A DNA stretch of 35,739 nucleotides from Bacteroidaceae bacterium (GCA_017470525.1 JAFUYM010000042.1:1-35739), one strand, 5' to 3'; counted from the stretch's first letter, positions 16,017-23,331 are shown. Notes: a model not told the origin generated them from the letters alone. Made by a program: numbers and translations.

Positions 16017-16325
16017 TCAGAAGATGGCAGCACACACCTTTCGGATGTTGAGCAACCGAGAATGTAAGACAGGCTTTTGTCTTGCAACAGCCATGTTGTA
16101 GCGATTCTGCATGTTGATGAGCAGTTCTGGTGTAATGCCCAATGCCGCTTCCACCATCAACGCAAAGTCAGTTGATACGGGGCGTTTCCCATTCAGAATC
16201 TCATTCATCTGTGTGTAAGGAACACCTAACAGTTCGGCGAACTTCTTCTGCGAGATGCCTCTGCTTTCAATTTCTTCTTTCAACACATCACCCGGATGTG
16301 TAGGTAATCTCTTGATTGTTTCCAT
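16017..16325 (-). CDS. higA: HigA-type antitoxin, XRE-family repressor
   Basis: 102 residues. The helix-turn-helix is clear: LPTHPGDVLKEEIESRGISQ, KKFAELLGVPYTQMNEILNGKRPVS and ALMVEAALGI, the canonical HigA/VapI arrangement. It neutralises the toxin encoded just upstream (11-bp gap) and should repress the shared promoter. In this toxin-first order the antitoxin follows, as in most HigBA loci. It is inserted between the methyltransferase and the helicase, all on the same strand. Confidence 0.88.
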   Translation of the reverse strand: METIKRLPTHPGDVLKEEIESRGISQKKFAELLGVPYTQMNEILNGKRPVSTDFALMVEAALGITPELLINMQNRYNMAVARQKPVLHSRLLNIRKVCAAIF

Positions 16326-16336
16326 TGCTGTGCTCC

Positions 16337-16645
16337 TTATTGATAATGATTGGTAATGTCCGTAATGGTGCAGATGCTCACAAGTGTTTCGCTGCCCTCT
16401 ATCCTAATCTTAAACTCAAGCCGATAGTGGATATCTATACGTATAGAGTAATAGCCGTTGTCAAGTGCCTCGAAGTTCAACGAATTGAAGACAAACAAAT
16501 CCTCCATGCGTGTCGCACCCATCAGCGTATCAATTCGCTTCTGGTATTTCTGCACCACTTGTTTTTGGAACCGATACTTTTTGTTTTTGCATTTTCCAGA
16601 TTCATAGAGTTCTTGTAAATAGTCCTTTTCGTATTCTATGACCAT
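16337..16645 (-). CDS. higB: HigB-type toxin, RelE/ParE superfamily mRNA interferase
   Basis: 102 residues from MVIEYEKDYL. Typical Bacteroidetes HigB features are KYRFQKQVVQKYQKRIDTL, FNSLNFEALDNGYYSIRI and YRLEFKI, with the terminal SICTITDITNHY. The enzyme family cleaves translated mRNA on the ribosome. The frame is open for seven more codons to a TTG at 16666, but that codon lies inside the -7 box of the promoter, so ATG at 16645 is the real start. Confidence 0.85.
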   Translation of the reverse strand: MVIEYEKDYLQELYESGKCKNKKYRFQKQVVQKYQKRIDTLMGATRMEDLFVFNSLNFEALDNGYYSIRIDIHYRLEFKIRIEGSETLVSICTITDITNHYQ

Positions 16646-16663
16646 TGCACGTTGTTTTGGCTG

Positions 16664-16695
16664 CAAAGATACGAAACATTTTCAATATTCACAAA
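16664..16695 (-). promoter_or_regulatory. Promoter of the higBA pair
   Basis: On the minus strand TATCTTTG occupies 16671-16664, with TTTG (CAAA on plus) at 16695-16692, a 20-bp spacer. It lies just upstream of higB and gives a leader of about 10 nt. Confidence 0.65.
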
Positions 16696-16705
16696 AAAAG
16701 TGAAT
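16687..16705. promoter_or_regulatory. Probable HigA operator
   Basis: ATTCAC and GTGAAT are perfect inverted half-sites separated by seven A bases. The palindrome overlaps the -33 element of the higBA promoter, the expected place for autorepression by the HigA helix-turn-helix. Confidence 0.6.
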
Positions 16706-16741
16706 TTTTTTTGGTGTTTCCCAATTATTTCAAAGAACGTG

Positions 16742-16866
16742 CTGAGCCAGATGAGGCTCATGTTATTATCTCTCTAATCGTGTTCTCTCTCCACTCCCCG
16801 AAGCCCGCCAGGGCTTGCTTTCATCCCCACCTACACATCTTCTCTCATGCGGTGCTTCCAGCACCT
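16742..16866. repeat. Cluster of short perfect hairpins downstream of the methyltransferase gene
   Basis: GAGCC/GGCTC (16744-16759), AAGCCC/GGGCTT (16801-16816) and GGTGCT/AGCACC (16851-16865) follow one another. CACTCCCC (16792-16799) is complementary to GGGGAGTG (16872-16879), so an outer stem can enclose the last two hairpins. No open frame of note is present. It looks like an intergenic foldback repeat adjoining the 23-bp array. Confidence 0.65.
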
Positions 16867-16871
16867 CTATA

Positions 16872-16940
16872 GGGGAGTGAGTCTTACCCTTTTAGGGGAG
16901 AGAGTCTCACCCTTCCAAGGGTAAGAGTCTCTCCCCTTCA
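16872..16940. repeat. Array A: three 23-bp near-palindromic units
   Basis: Units occupy 16872-16894, 16895-16917 and 16918-16940, each centred on GAGTC. Half-sites pair better between units than within them: GGGGAGAGA (unit 2 left) with TCTCTCCCC (unit 3 right), 9/9, and AGGGTAAGA (unit 3 left) with TCTTACCCT (unit 1 right), 9/9. The array begins 15 bp after the stop codon of the minus-strand methyltransferase gene. Confidence 0.85.
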
Positions 16941-16955
16941 GCGATTCTTTCGTCA

Positions 16956-18464
16956 TCACTCCATAGGTCGTATCATACTCTCAATAAAAGCAATTTCATC
17001 ATCTGTTAAGCCATACTTCTTGTAAAGCATTTCATCTGTCCAGGGATGAGAAAAGTCTTGAAGAGGAACAACCCAAAACACAAACTTTGATAGGTTGATG
17101 GAACTCATCGTTACCAATAAAAGGAAGCGAACAAACTTGGTATAGAGATAACCAAGAAGATTGTCTGCACATTCTTTGTGTTTATAATTGCCAATAATGA
17201 AATAAGAATGTGTACAGACCTCTTTGGGACCAATTACACGTGTTGATGCTGTTAAAACACGATACATTCCATCTTTTCCAGGCTCGCCAGCATGTTCTGC
17301 ACTAACTTTCCCTATAATGATTTTATATGTATCTATGCAATCCATCCCTTTCAGAATCTCCTTACGATGAATATATGACTCCCCTTCACTAGAATGGAGA
17401 ATTAAAGCACCATCAAATGATCTTTCTTTTCCACGATAGTTGGTTGGCAAGCCGTATGGACATAAAGAAGAAACTATTTTCGACAGGCTTTCTTCATTCA
17501 GAGTCTTTGTTTTGTGTAGAATGCTAACAGCATTATTGTATCGAACAAGTACAGGAAACTCATTCAATGGTCTATTTAACACCTCTTCTTTCCCTGCTTT
17601 GATGTTAGTAAAACGGCAATCTCCCTTATGGTCTCTATCCCATAAAAAATAACAAACTCCACCACTAATACTATTTTGAGGAAAACACTCTTTTGCATTA
17701 GCATAATCTACAAGTACGCGAATTCGCCCATCATTCATCATCTTTTCTCTAAAGTCTTCAAGTTGCTTCATTCCTCCAGAGAACCATCGTGATGGAACAA
17801 TCATTGTTAAGAATCGAGGATTTAACTTCATTGCTTGACTAACGAATAGGTCATAAATAGGTTTTGCTTGTTTTCCTGCTCCACCTGTTTCCAACTGATA
17901 CGGAGGGTTTCCAATAATTACGTCAAATTTCATATTATTAAATAATGTGTGTGGGTTGTCTGTGTGAATAAACTGATAGGCATATTGTTCGGCTTGGTCA
18001 CCTCGGTCATAGACCTCTTGGGAGGCACCACAGTAGCGGCACTTGCCATTCGCCCATGTGTGGTGAAGCGGACGATAGAGGATGTTGCCGCTTTCACTCT
18101 TGAAACGGGTGACGCTATACTCGCTGCTGGCATCTTTGGAACAATAGACAGAACGGCGAGAAAGATGGGCGGTCAGTTCCGTGATGGCTATGCCGAACAC
18201 CTGACGGTGCAGGATGTGGTCGATGCGTTGGCGGCGGTCAGGCATCTGAGGTTCCAGCCCTCTGTCGAGCCGCTTCACAATCTCTCGCAGAAAGACACCC
18301 GACTTGGAGACAGGGTCGAGGAAGGTGGTGGTGGACGACGTGAACAGTTCCTGCGGCAGCATGTCAAGCACTTGGTTGGCAAGGGCAGGAGGCGTGAACA
18401 CCTCATCGTTGCTCAGATTGGCAAGGCAATTGAGCACATCTGGATTGTACGTGTCAGTTCTCAT
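16956..18464 (-). CDS. Eco57I-type N6-adenine DNA methyltransferase
   Basis: 502 residues. N-terminal EVFTPPALANQVLDMLP leads to SAM-binding motif I in the variant form FLDPVSKSGVFLREI, then VFGIAITELTAHLSRRSVYCS. A zinc-knuckle-like HTWANGKCRYCGAS follows, and then catalytic motif IV, DVIIGNPPYQ, near residue 182. FLTMIVPSRWFSGG continues the family pattern, and the C-terminal ~280 residues should contain the target-recognition domain. It adds a methyl group to adenine in a specific sequence. Base composition changes abruptly near 17945: sample rows are 28-38 % GC in the C-terminal half and 52-58 % in the N-terminal half, suggesting the recognition half was exchanged by recombination. It follows the small SAM-binding protein across a 208-bp foldback. 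Confidence 0.88.
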   Translation of the reverse strand: MRTDTYNPDVLNCLANLSNDEVFTPPALANQVLDMLPQELFTSSTTTFLDPVSKSGVFLREIVKRLDRGLEPQMPDRRQRIDHILHRQVFGIAITELTAHLSRRSVYCSKDASSEYSVTRFKSESGNILYRPLHHTWANGKCRYCGASQEVYDRGDQAEQYAYQFIHTDNPHTLFNNMKFDVIIGNPPYQLETGGAGKQAKPIYDLFVSQAMKLNPRFLTMIVPSRWFSGGMKQLEDFREKMMNDGRIRVLVDYANAKECFPQNSISGGVCYFLWDRDHKGDCRFTNIKAGKEEVLNRPLNEFPVLVRYNNAVSILHKTKTLNEESLSKIVSSLCPYGLPTNYRGKERSFDGALILHSSEGESYIHRKEILKGMDCIDTYKIIIGKVSAEHAGEPGKDGMYRVLTASTRVIGPKEVCTHSYFIIGNYKHKECADNLLGYLYTKFVRFLLLVTMSSINLSKFVFWVVPLQDFSHPWTDEMLYKKYGLTDDEIAFIESMIRPME

Positions 18465-18480
18465 ACAGGATAAACAATAT

Positions 18481-18661
18481 TTTTAACAACGAATAGAACG
18501 AATTGGACGAATATTCTGAGGCAATGCACCTTCTGTGCAACGAATGAAAACGAATGTAGGGTGTTGTCATTGGTTGCCCCTGCAGAAAATTCGTTTCTAT
18601 TCGTTGCCGCTTGCGGCATTGAACAAAAAATTCGTCCAATTCGTTCCATTCGTTGTTAAAA
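18481..18661. repeat. Nested foldback repeat built on ACGAAT units
   Basis: Outer arms 18481-18512 and 18630-18661 are 32-bp inverted copies with one mismatch. Inner arms 18537-18555 and 18589-18607 are 19-bp inverted copies with two mismatches. The arms consist of 9-bp steps containing ACGAAT. The element fills the gap between the two methyltransferase-type genes and has no credible gene. Confidence 0.9.
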
Positions 18662-18672
18662 TAATTCATGGG

Positions 18673-19365
18673 TTAAGATTCGTGTTGTCCGAGGTTCAAG
18701 AAATACACAGGTGGGAAGGTGTCGCAGGGGGTGTCGCTGAAGAGGTCGCCACCTTGTCCCGTCGCCACTAAGTAAGAGAAACTGTAGTCGCGGCGCACCA
18801 CTTTGCCATCGCCGATGAATGACCATTCGCTCACGACAATCCACTCGTCGGGGTTATCGACACGGCGGTAGGTCAAGGCATCGCCCATGATGATGTTGCG
18901 CTCCAGCAAATACGCCACTGCCTTGCGACAAGCAGGTTTGCACTCGCTGCCAAACAGCCGTTCGTACTGCTCACAGAAATAGGCATAGAGCCGCTGCCGA
19001 CAAGCCTCAGCATTGTCGGGCAAGAGTTCGATGCCGTAGATGCTGCTGACAGCCCAAACGGCATGCTTCTCGTATTGCAACTGGGTGAACTGCTTCTTCT
19101 GTACACGCTCCTCGCATACAGAGAGTTTGCGGCGCAGAATCTCAATGAGAAAGTTGCCGTCGCCACAAGCAGGTTCCAAGAAACGGCTCTCGATGCGTTC
19201 CGTCTCCTGCTTCACAAGGTCGAGCATGGCGTTCACCTCACGCTCGGCGGTGAACACCTCTCCATGCTTCGACACACGCTCTTTCGACTTGATTTGCCGC
19301 TCCGCTTTGGGAGGCGGCATCAAGCCTACATCCATGTCTGCCATGTGCATTTCTTGGTTGCACAT
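18673..19365 (-). CDS. Small SAM-dependent DNA methyltransferase-like protein without NPPY motif
   Basis: About 230 residues from this start. HGEVFTAEREVNAMLDLV precedes SAM-binding motif I, FLEPACGDGNFLIEILRRKL, and motif II-like YGIELLPDNAEACRQRL. An IIMGDAL segment follows. No (N/D)PP(Y/F/W) catalytic motif is found, so it carries only the cofactor half of an N6-adenine methyltransferase. It probably works with the Eco57I-type enzyme downstream, as a partner or regulator. The frame stays open to 19431, but the extra N-terminus is Arg/Phe-rich and falls in a structured leader; starts at 19365, 19350 or 19344 are more likely. Confidence 0.75.
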   Translation of the reverse strand: MCNQEMHMADMDVGLMPPPKAERQIKSKERVSKHGEVFTAEREVNAMLDLVKQETERIESRFLEPACGDGNFLIEILRRKLSVCEERVQKKQFTQLQYEKHAVWAVSSIYGIELLPDNAEACRQRLYAYFCEQYERLFGSECKPACRKAVAYLLERNIIMGDALTYRRVDNPDEWIVVSEWSFIGDGKVVRRDYSFSYLVATGQGGDLFSDTPCDTFPPVYFLNLGQHES

Positions 19366-19382
19366 CAGCCTAAATCGGAAGA

Positions 19383-19506
19383 AATACAGGTTACGACAAA
19401 AACGGAATCTCGGGTACTTGCAGGCACACAAAAAGCGTGGAACTTCCTTATCAAGTACCCAAGGTATTTGCCGTAACCTGTATCCAGAGATAAGTCATAT
19501 CCACGC
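19383..19506 (-). promoter_or_regulatory. Two mutually exclusive stem-loops in the leader of the restriction-modification island
   Basis: Stem 1: GCGTGGA (19435-19441) with TCCACGC (19500-19506), plus CTTATC (19447-19452) with GATAAG (19489-19494). On the minus strand it is followed by TTTTT, so it looks like a terminator. Stem 2: 19383-19400 with 19467-19484 (16 of 18), plus GGGTACTTG (19412-19420) with CAAGTACCC (19452-19460). The stems share bases and cannot form together. They lie just upstream of the small methyltransferase-like gene. Confidence 0.6.
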
Positions 19507-19689
19507 TCCAACGTGAACATGAACTAAACCTTCTGAATACCTTTTCAAATCGGCAAATTTTAGGGGTACTTCGAGATAGTTGATGCTTTGTTAATATTCT
19601 ATGTTGTCTAAATTCTCTTTCTGGTTTTTGTTTTCGCTTTTAGGTTTTACATAGCGGCATCCCCACCCAAAAGATGGGGCATACCGCAT
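19495..19689 (-). pseudogene. Small open frame and possible gene remnant in the island leader
   Basis: An ATG at 19689, just after a good promoter, opens a 32-codon frame (MRYAPSFGWGCRYVKPK...) ending at TAA 19593-19591. The same frame continues for 31 sense codons, including INYLEVPLKFADLKRY, to a TGA at 19497-19495. The second part faintly resembles a strand pair of Bacteroidetes outer-membrane beta-barrels. It may be a decayed gene, a real 32-residue peptide with unrelated sequence after it, or chance. A hairpin (GCGGCATCCCCA with its inverted copy, ~19653-19686) overlaps its beginning. Confidence 0.3.
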
Positions 19690-19698
19690 TTCTTTTTG

Positions 19699-19728
19699 CA
19701 AATGTAGAGAAAATATTTGAATCGTCAA
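19699..19728 (-). promoter_or_regulatory. Promoter reading into the restriction-modification island
   Basis: On the minus strand TACATTTG is at 19706-19699 and TTG at 19728-19726, with a 19-bp spacer. A transcript from here would have a leader of about 330 nt before the small methyltransferase-like gene. Confidence 0.6.
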
Positions 19729-19781
19729 GCCATTCAAGCAAGATTTTTTCAAAAGCAAATGCCGAAGCCACCTGTCTCACC

Positions 19782-21116
19782 TCACTTTTCGAGGTCAAAG
19801 CCAATGCTCTCCACCGCCTTCTTCACGGCTTCGTCATCGATGCCTTCACCTGTGACGGTGGCGACACCTGTGGGCAAATCGACCGTCACCGATTCCACAC
19901 CTTTCACGCTACGGACGGCTTTCTCCACGTTGGTTCGGCAGTGGTTGCAGTTCATGCCTTTGACGGTGTATGTGCGGGTTGAATGGGCAATGGGGGCATC
20001 GTGAGCGGTATCTGCAGAACAGGTGCAAGCCTCGTCGTGGCAATGGCAATGGTCGCCGTGCTCATGACCACAATGGCATGCCGACTTGTGCATCAATCGC
20101 ATGCGCAGCACATTGAGCAGCAGGAGAGCGAGCACACCTGTGCAAGTCCATTCGAACCATCCTGCCACATCGTGACAGCATGCATGGGTGGACATCAGAT
20201 GGTCGGTGAACCACTCGCGCGGCAAGAGGTAGTCGATGCCCACACCGAAGAGGATGGAACCTCCGATGATGGCAGCGAGATAGAGCGCCAAGGTCTGCTT
20301 GCCCAACACCTTGTTCACCACAAGGATGGAGGCAACATTGCAAGCAGGTCCTGCCATCAGCATGACCAGCGCGGCACCAGATGTCAAGCCTTTCATCATC
20401 AGTGCCACAGCAATGGGGATGCTGCCCGTAGCACAGATGTACATGGGCACACTCACACAGAGCACCAACAGCATGCTCAACAGGGTGTTGTCCTTGAAGA
20501 TGGCGAAGAACGAGTCGGGCACCAGAGCCGTGATGAGACCTGCCACAATGAGACCCACCACCAACCACTTGCCAATGTCTTCCATCATCTCCACAAAGCC
20601 AAACTTGAGGGCTTCAAGACAACGCTGACCGAAAGAGAGGTGCTTCTGTTCCGACCACGTGCGGCTCTCCACCTGCCGTGGCGTTTCGTCCATCGACAAA
20701 TCCCCTTTTTCACTCACATTTACAAACGTGCCACCAATTATCGCCGTAAATAAAGCGGCAATTGGACGAACCACCGCAAAGGGCAATCCCATCAGCGAAT
20801 AAGTGGCAAAGATGCTATCGACACCCGTCTGCGGAGTGGCAATCAGGAACGAAACGACCGCTCCTTTGCTTGCTCCCTCACGGCGTAACGACATAGCTGT
20901 GGGAATCACACCACACGAACACAGCGGCAGCGGCACACCGAAAATGGCGGCGTTCAACACAGAACGAAACGTGTTGCCACTCAGATACTTCGCATACCAC
21001 CCGTCGGGGATAAACGCATGCATCACTCCTGCCAAGAGGAAACCTAACAACAGATAGGGCGACATCTCATTGATGATGCCCAACACAGCCGATACGACAT
21101 TCAAAAGATACTCCAT
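19782..21116 (-). CDS. SO_0444-family Cu/Zn efflux permease with C-terminal HMA domain
   Basis: 444 residues from MEYLLNVVSAVLGI. The permease (~1-340) has about eight membrane segments in two halves, with the family motifs VPLPLCSCGVIPTA and ATGSIPIAVAL...GPACNVASI. A His/Cys-rich cytoplasmic stretch (CHCGHEHGDHCHCHDEACTC) follows, then a heavy-metal-associated domain with the metal site GMNCNHC (~380-444). The chain therefore appears to capture a soft metal such as copper or zinc and pass it to its own export channel. The frame remains open far upstream, but that is the antisense of the divergent gene; the promoter at 21144-21151 fixes the start. Confidence 0.88.
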   Translation of the reverse strand: MEYLLNVVSAVLGIINEMSPYLLLGFLLAGVMHAFIPDGWYAKYLSGNTFRSVLNAAIFGVPLPLCSCGVIPTAMSLRREGASKGAVVSFLIATPQTGVDSIFATYSLMGLPFAVVRPIAALFTAIIGGTFVNVSEKGDLSMDETPRQVESRTWSEQKHLSFGQRCLEALKFGFVEMMEDIGKWLVVGLIVAGLITALVPDSFFAIFKDNTLLSMLLVLCVSVPMYICATGSIPIAVALMMKGLTSGAALVMLMAGPACNVASILVVNKVLGKQTLALYLAAIIGGSILFGVGIDYLLPREWFTDHLMSTHACCHDVAGWFEWTCTGVLALLLLNVLRMRLMHKSACHCGHEHGDHCHCHDEACTCSADTAHDAPIAHSTRTYTVKGMNCNHCRTNVEKAVRSVKGVESVTVDLPTGVATVTGEGIDDEAVKKAVESIGFDLEK

Positions 21117-21143
21117 AATTTGTCCTTTTTTCAATTTACGCTG

Positions 21144-21151
21144 CAAAGTTA
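21144..21151 (-). promoter_or_regulatory. -7 box of the metal efflux gene
   Basis: TAACTTTG on the minus strand, 27 bp before the start codon. No clear -33 element; TTGCAA occurs at 21164-21169 and 21174-21179. Confidence 0.55.
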
Positions 21152-21196
21152 CTGAGAAAGTTTTGCAATCGGGTTGCAAAAATAAATATTCTATCG

Positions 21197-21228
21197 TTTG
21201 GTGGTGTGAAAGAAAGTCTTTAACTTTG
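21197..21228 (+). promoter_or_regulatory. Promoter of the HhH/beta-barrel gene
   Basis: TTTG at 21197-21200, 20-bp spacer, TAACTTTG at 21221-21228, then 21 bp to the ATG at 21250. It is divergent from the metal efflux promoter. Confidence 0.65.
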
Positions 21229-21249
21229 TCTCCGATACCTAAAACTGTC

Positions 21250-23331
21250 ATGAAAAGACTTTTATACACATTATTATATATAGGGCTGTTCATTCCTTCT
21301 GCTTTCTGCCAGACAGAGCAGGAGGAAGCGAAGGTGTCGTGGGAAGATTTTGTGGAGTGGATGACAGAAGAAAACGGAGAGGACGGAACGGTGGACGAAA
21401 CGTTGATGGAGCAGTTGTATGAGTTGCATGGAAATCCATTGGACATCAATGAGGTGAGGAAGGAGGACTTGGAGGTGCTACCGTTTTTGAATGAGGAGCA
21501 GATTGAGGGGATTGTGAGGTATGTGGAGAAAAATAGACCTGTGCAGTCGTTGGGAGAGTTGATGTTTGTGAAAGAGTTGGGAAAGCGAGGAAGGGAACTG
21601 TTGCGGCTGTTTGTGGAGGTGAAGGAGGGGGCGTCATGGCATGACGACATACGGAACATGGGAAAGTTGCTAAAGTATGGGAGAAATGAGGCGGTTTGGA
21701 GGACGGATGTGCCGTTTTACAGGAAGGCAGGATATGAGGATGTGGCAGCGAAGGTGTTGGAGAAATCGCCAAACAAGGTGTACCGGGGAGACAGGTTCCA
21801 TCATGCGTTTCGGTATGCTTTTTCGAGCAAGAACCATTTGTTGGCAGGGCTAAACATGGAGAAGGATGCTGGAGAGAGAGGGGTGGATTATGTGTCGGGA
21901 TATGTGCAAGTGAAAGACATGGGCGTGGTGAAGAACGCCATTGTGGGCAACTATCGGTTGAGTTTCGGAAAGGGATTGGCGGTGAACACTTCGGCAAAGT
22001 TTGGCAAGATGATGATGTTCAGTTCGATGGACAGAATGGACGTGGGCATCAGGAAGCATTCATCGACGAGCGAATACGGCTATTTCACAGGAGGGGCAGC
22101 CACGCTCCGATTCGGACAAGTGGAGGTGTCGGCATTCGGTTCTTATCGGAAAAATGATGGAACCTACAACAATGATTCCACGGGCATGTCTTCTCTCAAA
22201 ACCGACGGCTTGCACCGCACCCAACTGGAGCACAGCAAGAAAGGCAATCTCGGCACTACGGATTTCGGAGGCAATATCCACTGGGAAAATCACGACTTGC
22301 GGCTCTCTGCCACTGCTGTTGCCACACATCTGTCTGTACCGCTTGCTCCGAAGCATGACACAACCTCCAGCATATACCGCCTTTACAATGCACATGGGCA
22401 GGATTTCTTCGTCGGTAGCCTTGCATACGCATACCGTTACAGATCACTTTCCTTCAGTGGAGAAACAGCCATGAGCAACAACGAGCATCAGAACGGCACT
22501 GCCACCCTCAACTCCCTGCGTTGGCGAGTGAATGGCGACAATGTGCTGACCCTCGTGGGGCGGTACTACGGTGCCAAGTTTGTGAGCCTCAACGGAAAGG
22601 CTTTTGGCGAGAACTCTGCGGTGCAGAATGAAGAGGGCGTGTTCCTCAGTTGGACGACCAAATCTATGAGGAACACGGTGGTGGAAGCATACGTGGATGC
22701 GATGTACTTTCCCTGGTTGAAGTACCAAGTATCGGGAAGTTCTTACGGGTATGAGGGGATGTTGCAAACCACCTATTCCCCCAACCGACGTTGGAGTTTG
22801 CTTGCCCGCTACCGCATCAAATCGAAGCAACAGGACTTTGCATACAGCACAGGGGAGGAAACGTACAAGACCTTAAGATACAGAAACCATCAAAACCTGA
22901 AACTGCAACTGAACTGCACCCTTTCTTCATTCGTTTCTCTCCGCACTTCTGTCACGGGCACCTTGATCAGTTTTGGCGACAATCCCAATGAAAAAGGTTT
23001 CGCCATCGGAGAGAACCTCCGCTGGCAAAACCTCAAAAACAAATGCCGCATCGACTTGGGCATCACCTATTTCAACACGGACAGTTATGATGCCCGTGTC
23101 TATCAATATGAACCGTCCCTTCTCTACTCCTTTGCCTCCACATCTTATTATTATCAAGGCATCCGCGCCACCCTCCTTGCCTCCATCCCCATCGTGAAGC
23201 AATCCCTCTTCATCAATGCCAAACTCGGCATGACGAAATACTTCGACAGGGAGAGCATCGGCACAGGATTAGAGATGATAAATGCCGACCATCGGGAAGA
23301 CTTGCAGGTGCAAGTGCGTTGGAAGTTCTAA
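21250..23331 (+). CDS. Secreted helix-hairpin-helix protein with C-terminal beta-barrel
   Basis: 693 residues. A signal peptide (MKRLLYTLLYIGLFIPSAFCQ) is followed by two helix-hairpin-helix units (~45-125: NPLDINEVRKEDLEVLPFL and VQSLGELMFVKELG), as in ComEA-like proteins. From ~150 onward it is rich in amphipathic strands with aromatic ends and finishes in VQVRWKF, a terminal Phe typical of outer-membrane barrels. The family is widespread and uncharacterised in Bacteroidetes; binding DNA or another ligand at the outer membrane would be a guess. The stop overlaps the converging nadD gene by four bases. Confidence 0.8.
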   Translation: MKRLLYTLLYIGLFIPSAFCQTEQEEAKVSWEDFVEWMTEENGEDGTVDETLMEQLYELHGNPLDINEVRKEDLEVLPFLNEEQIEGIVRYVEKNRPVQSLGELMFVKELGKRGRELLRLFVEVKEGASWHDDIRNMGKLLKYGRNEAVWRTDVPFYRKAGYEDVAAKVLEKSPNKVYRGDRFHHAFRYAFSSKNHLLAGLNMEKDAGERGVDYVSGYVQVKDMGVVKNAIVGNYRLSFGKGLAVNTSAKFGKMMMFSSMDRMDVGIRKHSSTSEYGYFTGGAATLRFGQVEVSAFGSYRKNDGTYNNDSTGMSSLKTDGLHRTQLEHSKKGNLGTTDFGGNIHWENHDLRLSATAVATHLSVPLAPKHDTTSSIYRLYNAHGQDFFVGSLAYAYRYRSLSFSGETAMSNNEHQNGTATLNSLRWRVNGDNVLTLVGRYYGAKFVSLNGKAFGENSAVQNEEGVFLSWTTKSMRNTVVEAYVDAMYFPWLKYQVSGSSYGYEGMLQTTYSPNRRWSLLARYRIKSKQQDFAYSTGEETYKTLRYRNHQNLKLQLNCTLSSFVSLRTSVTGTLISFGDNPNEKGFAIGENLRWQNLKNKCRIDLGITYFNTDSYDARVYQYEPSLLYSFASTSYYYQGIRATLLASIPIVKQSLFINAKLGMTKYFDRESIGTGLEMINADHREDLQVQVRWKF

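Noticed and set aside
16872-16940. Interpretation of the 23-bp arrays as CRISPR
   Set aside because: Units are contiguous near-palindromes without unique spacers, there are only three per site, and no cas genes are present.
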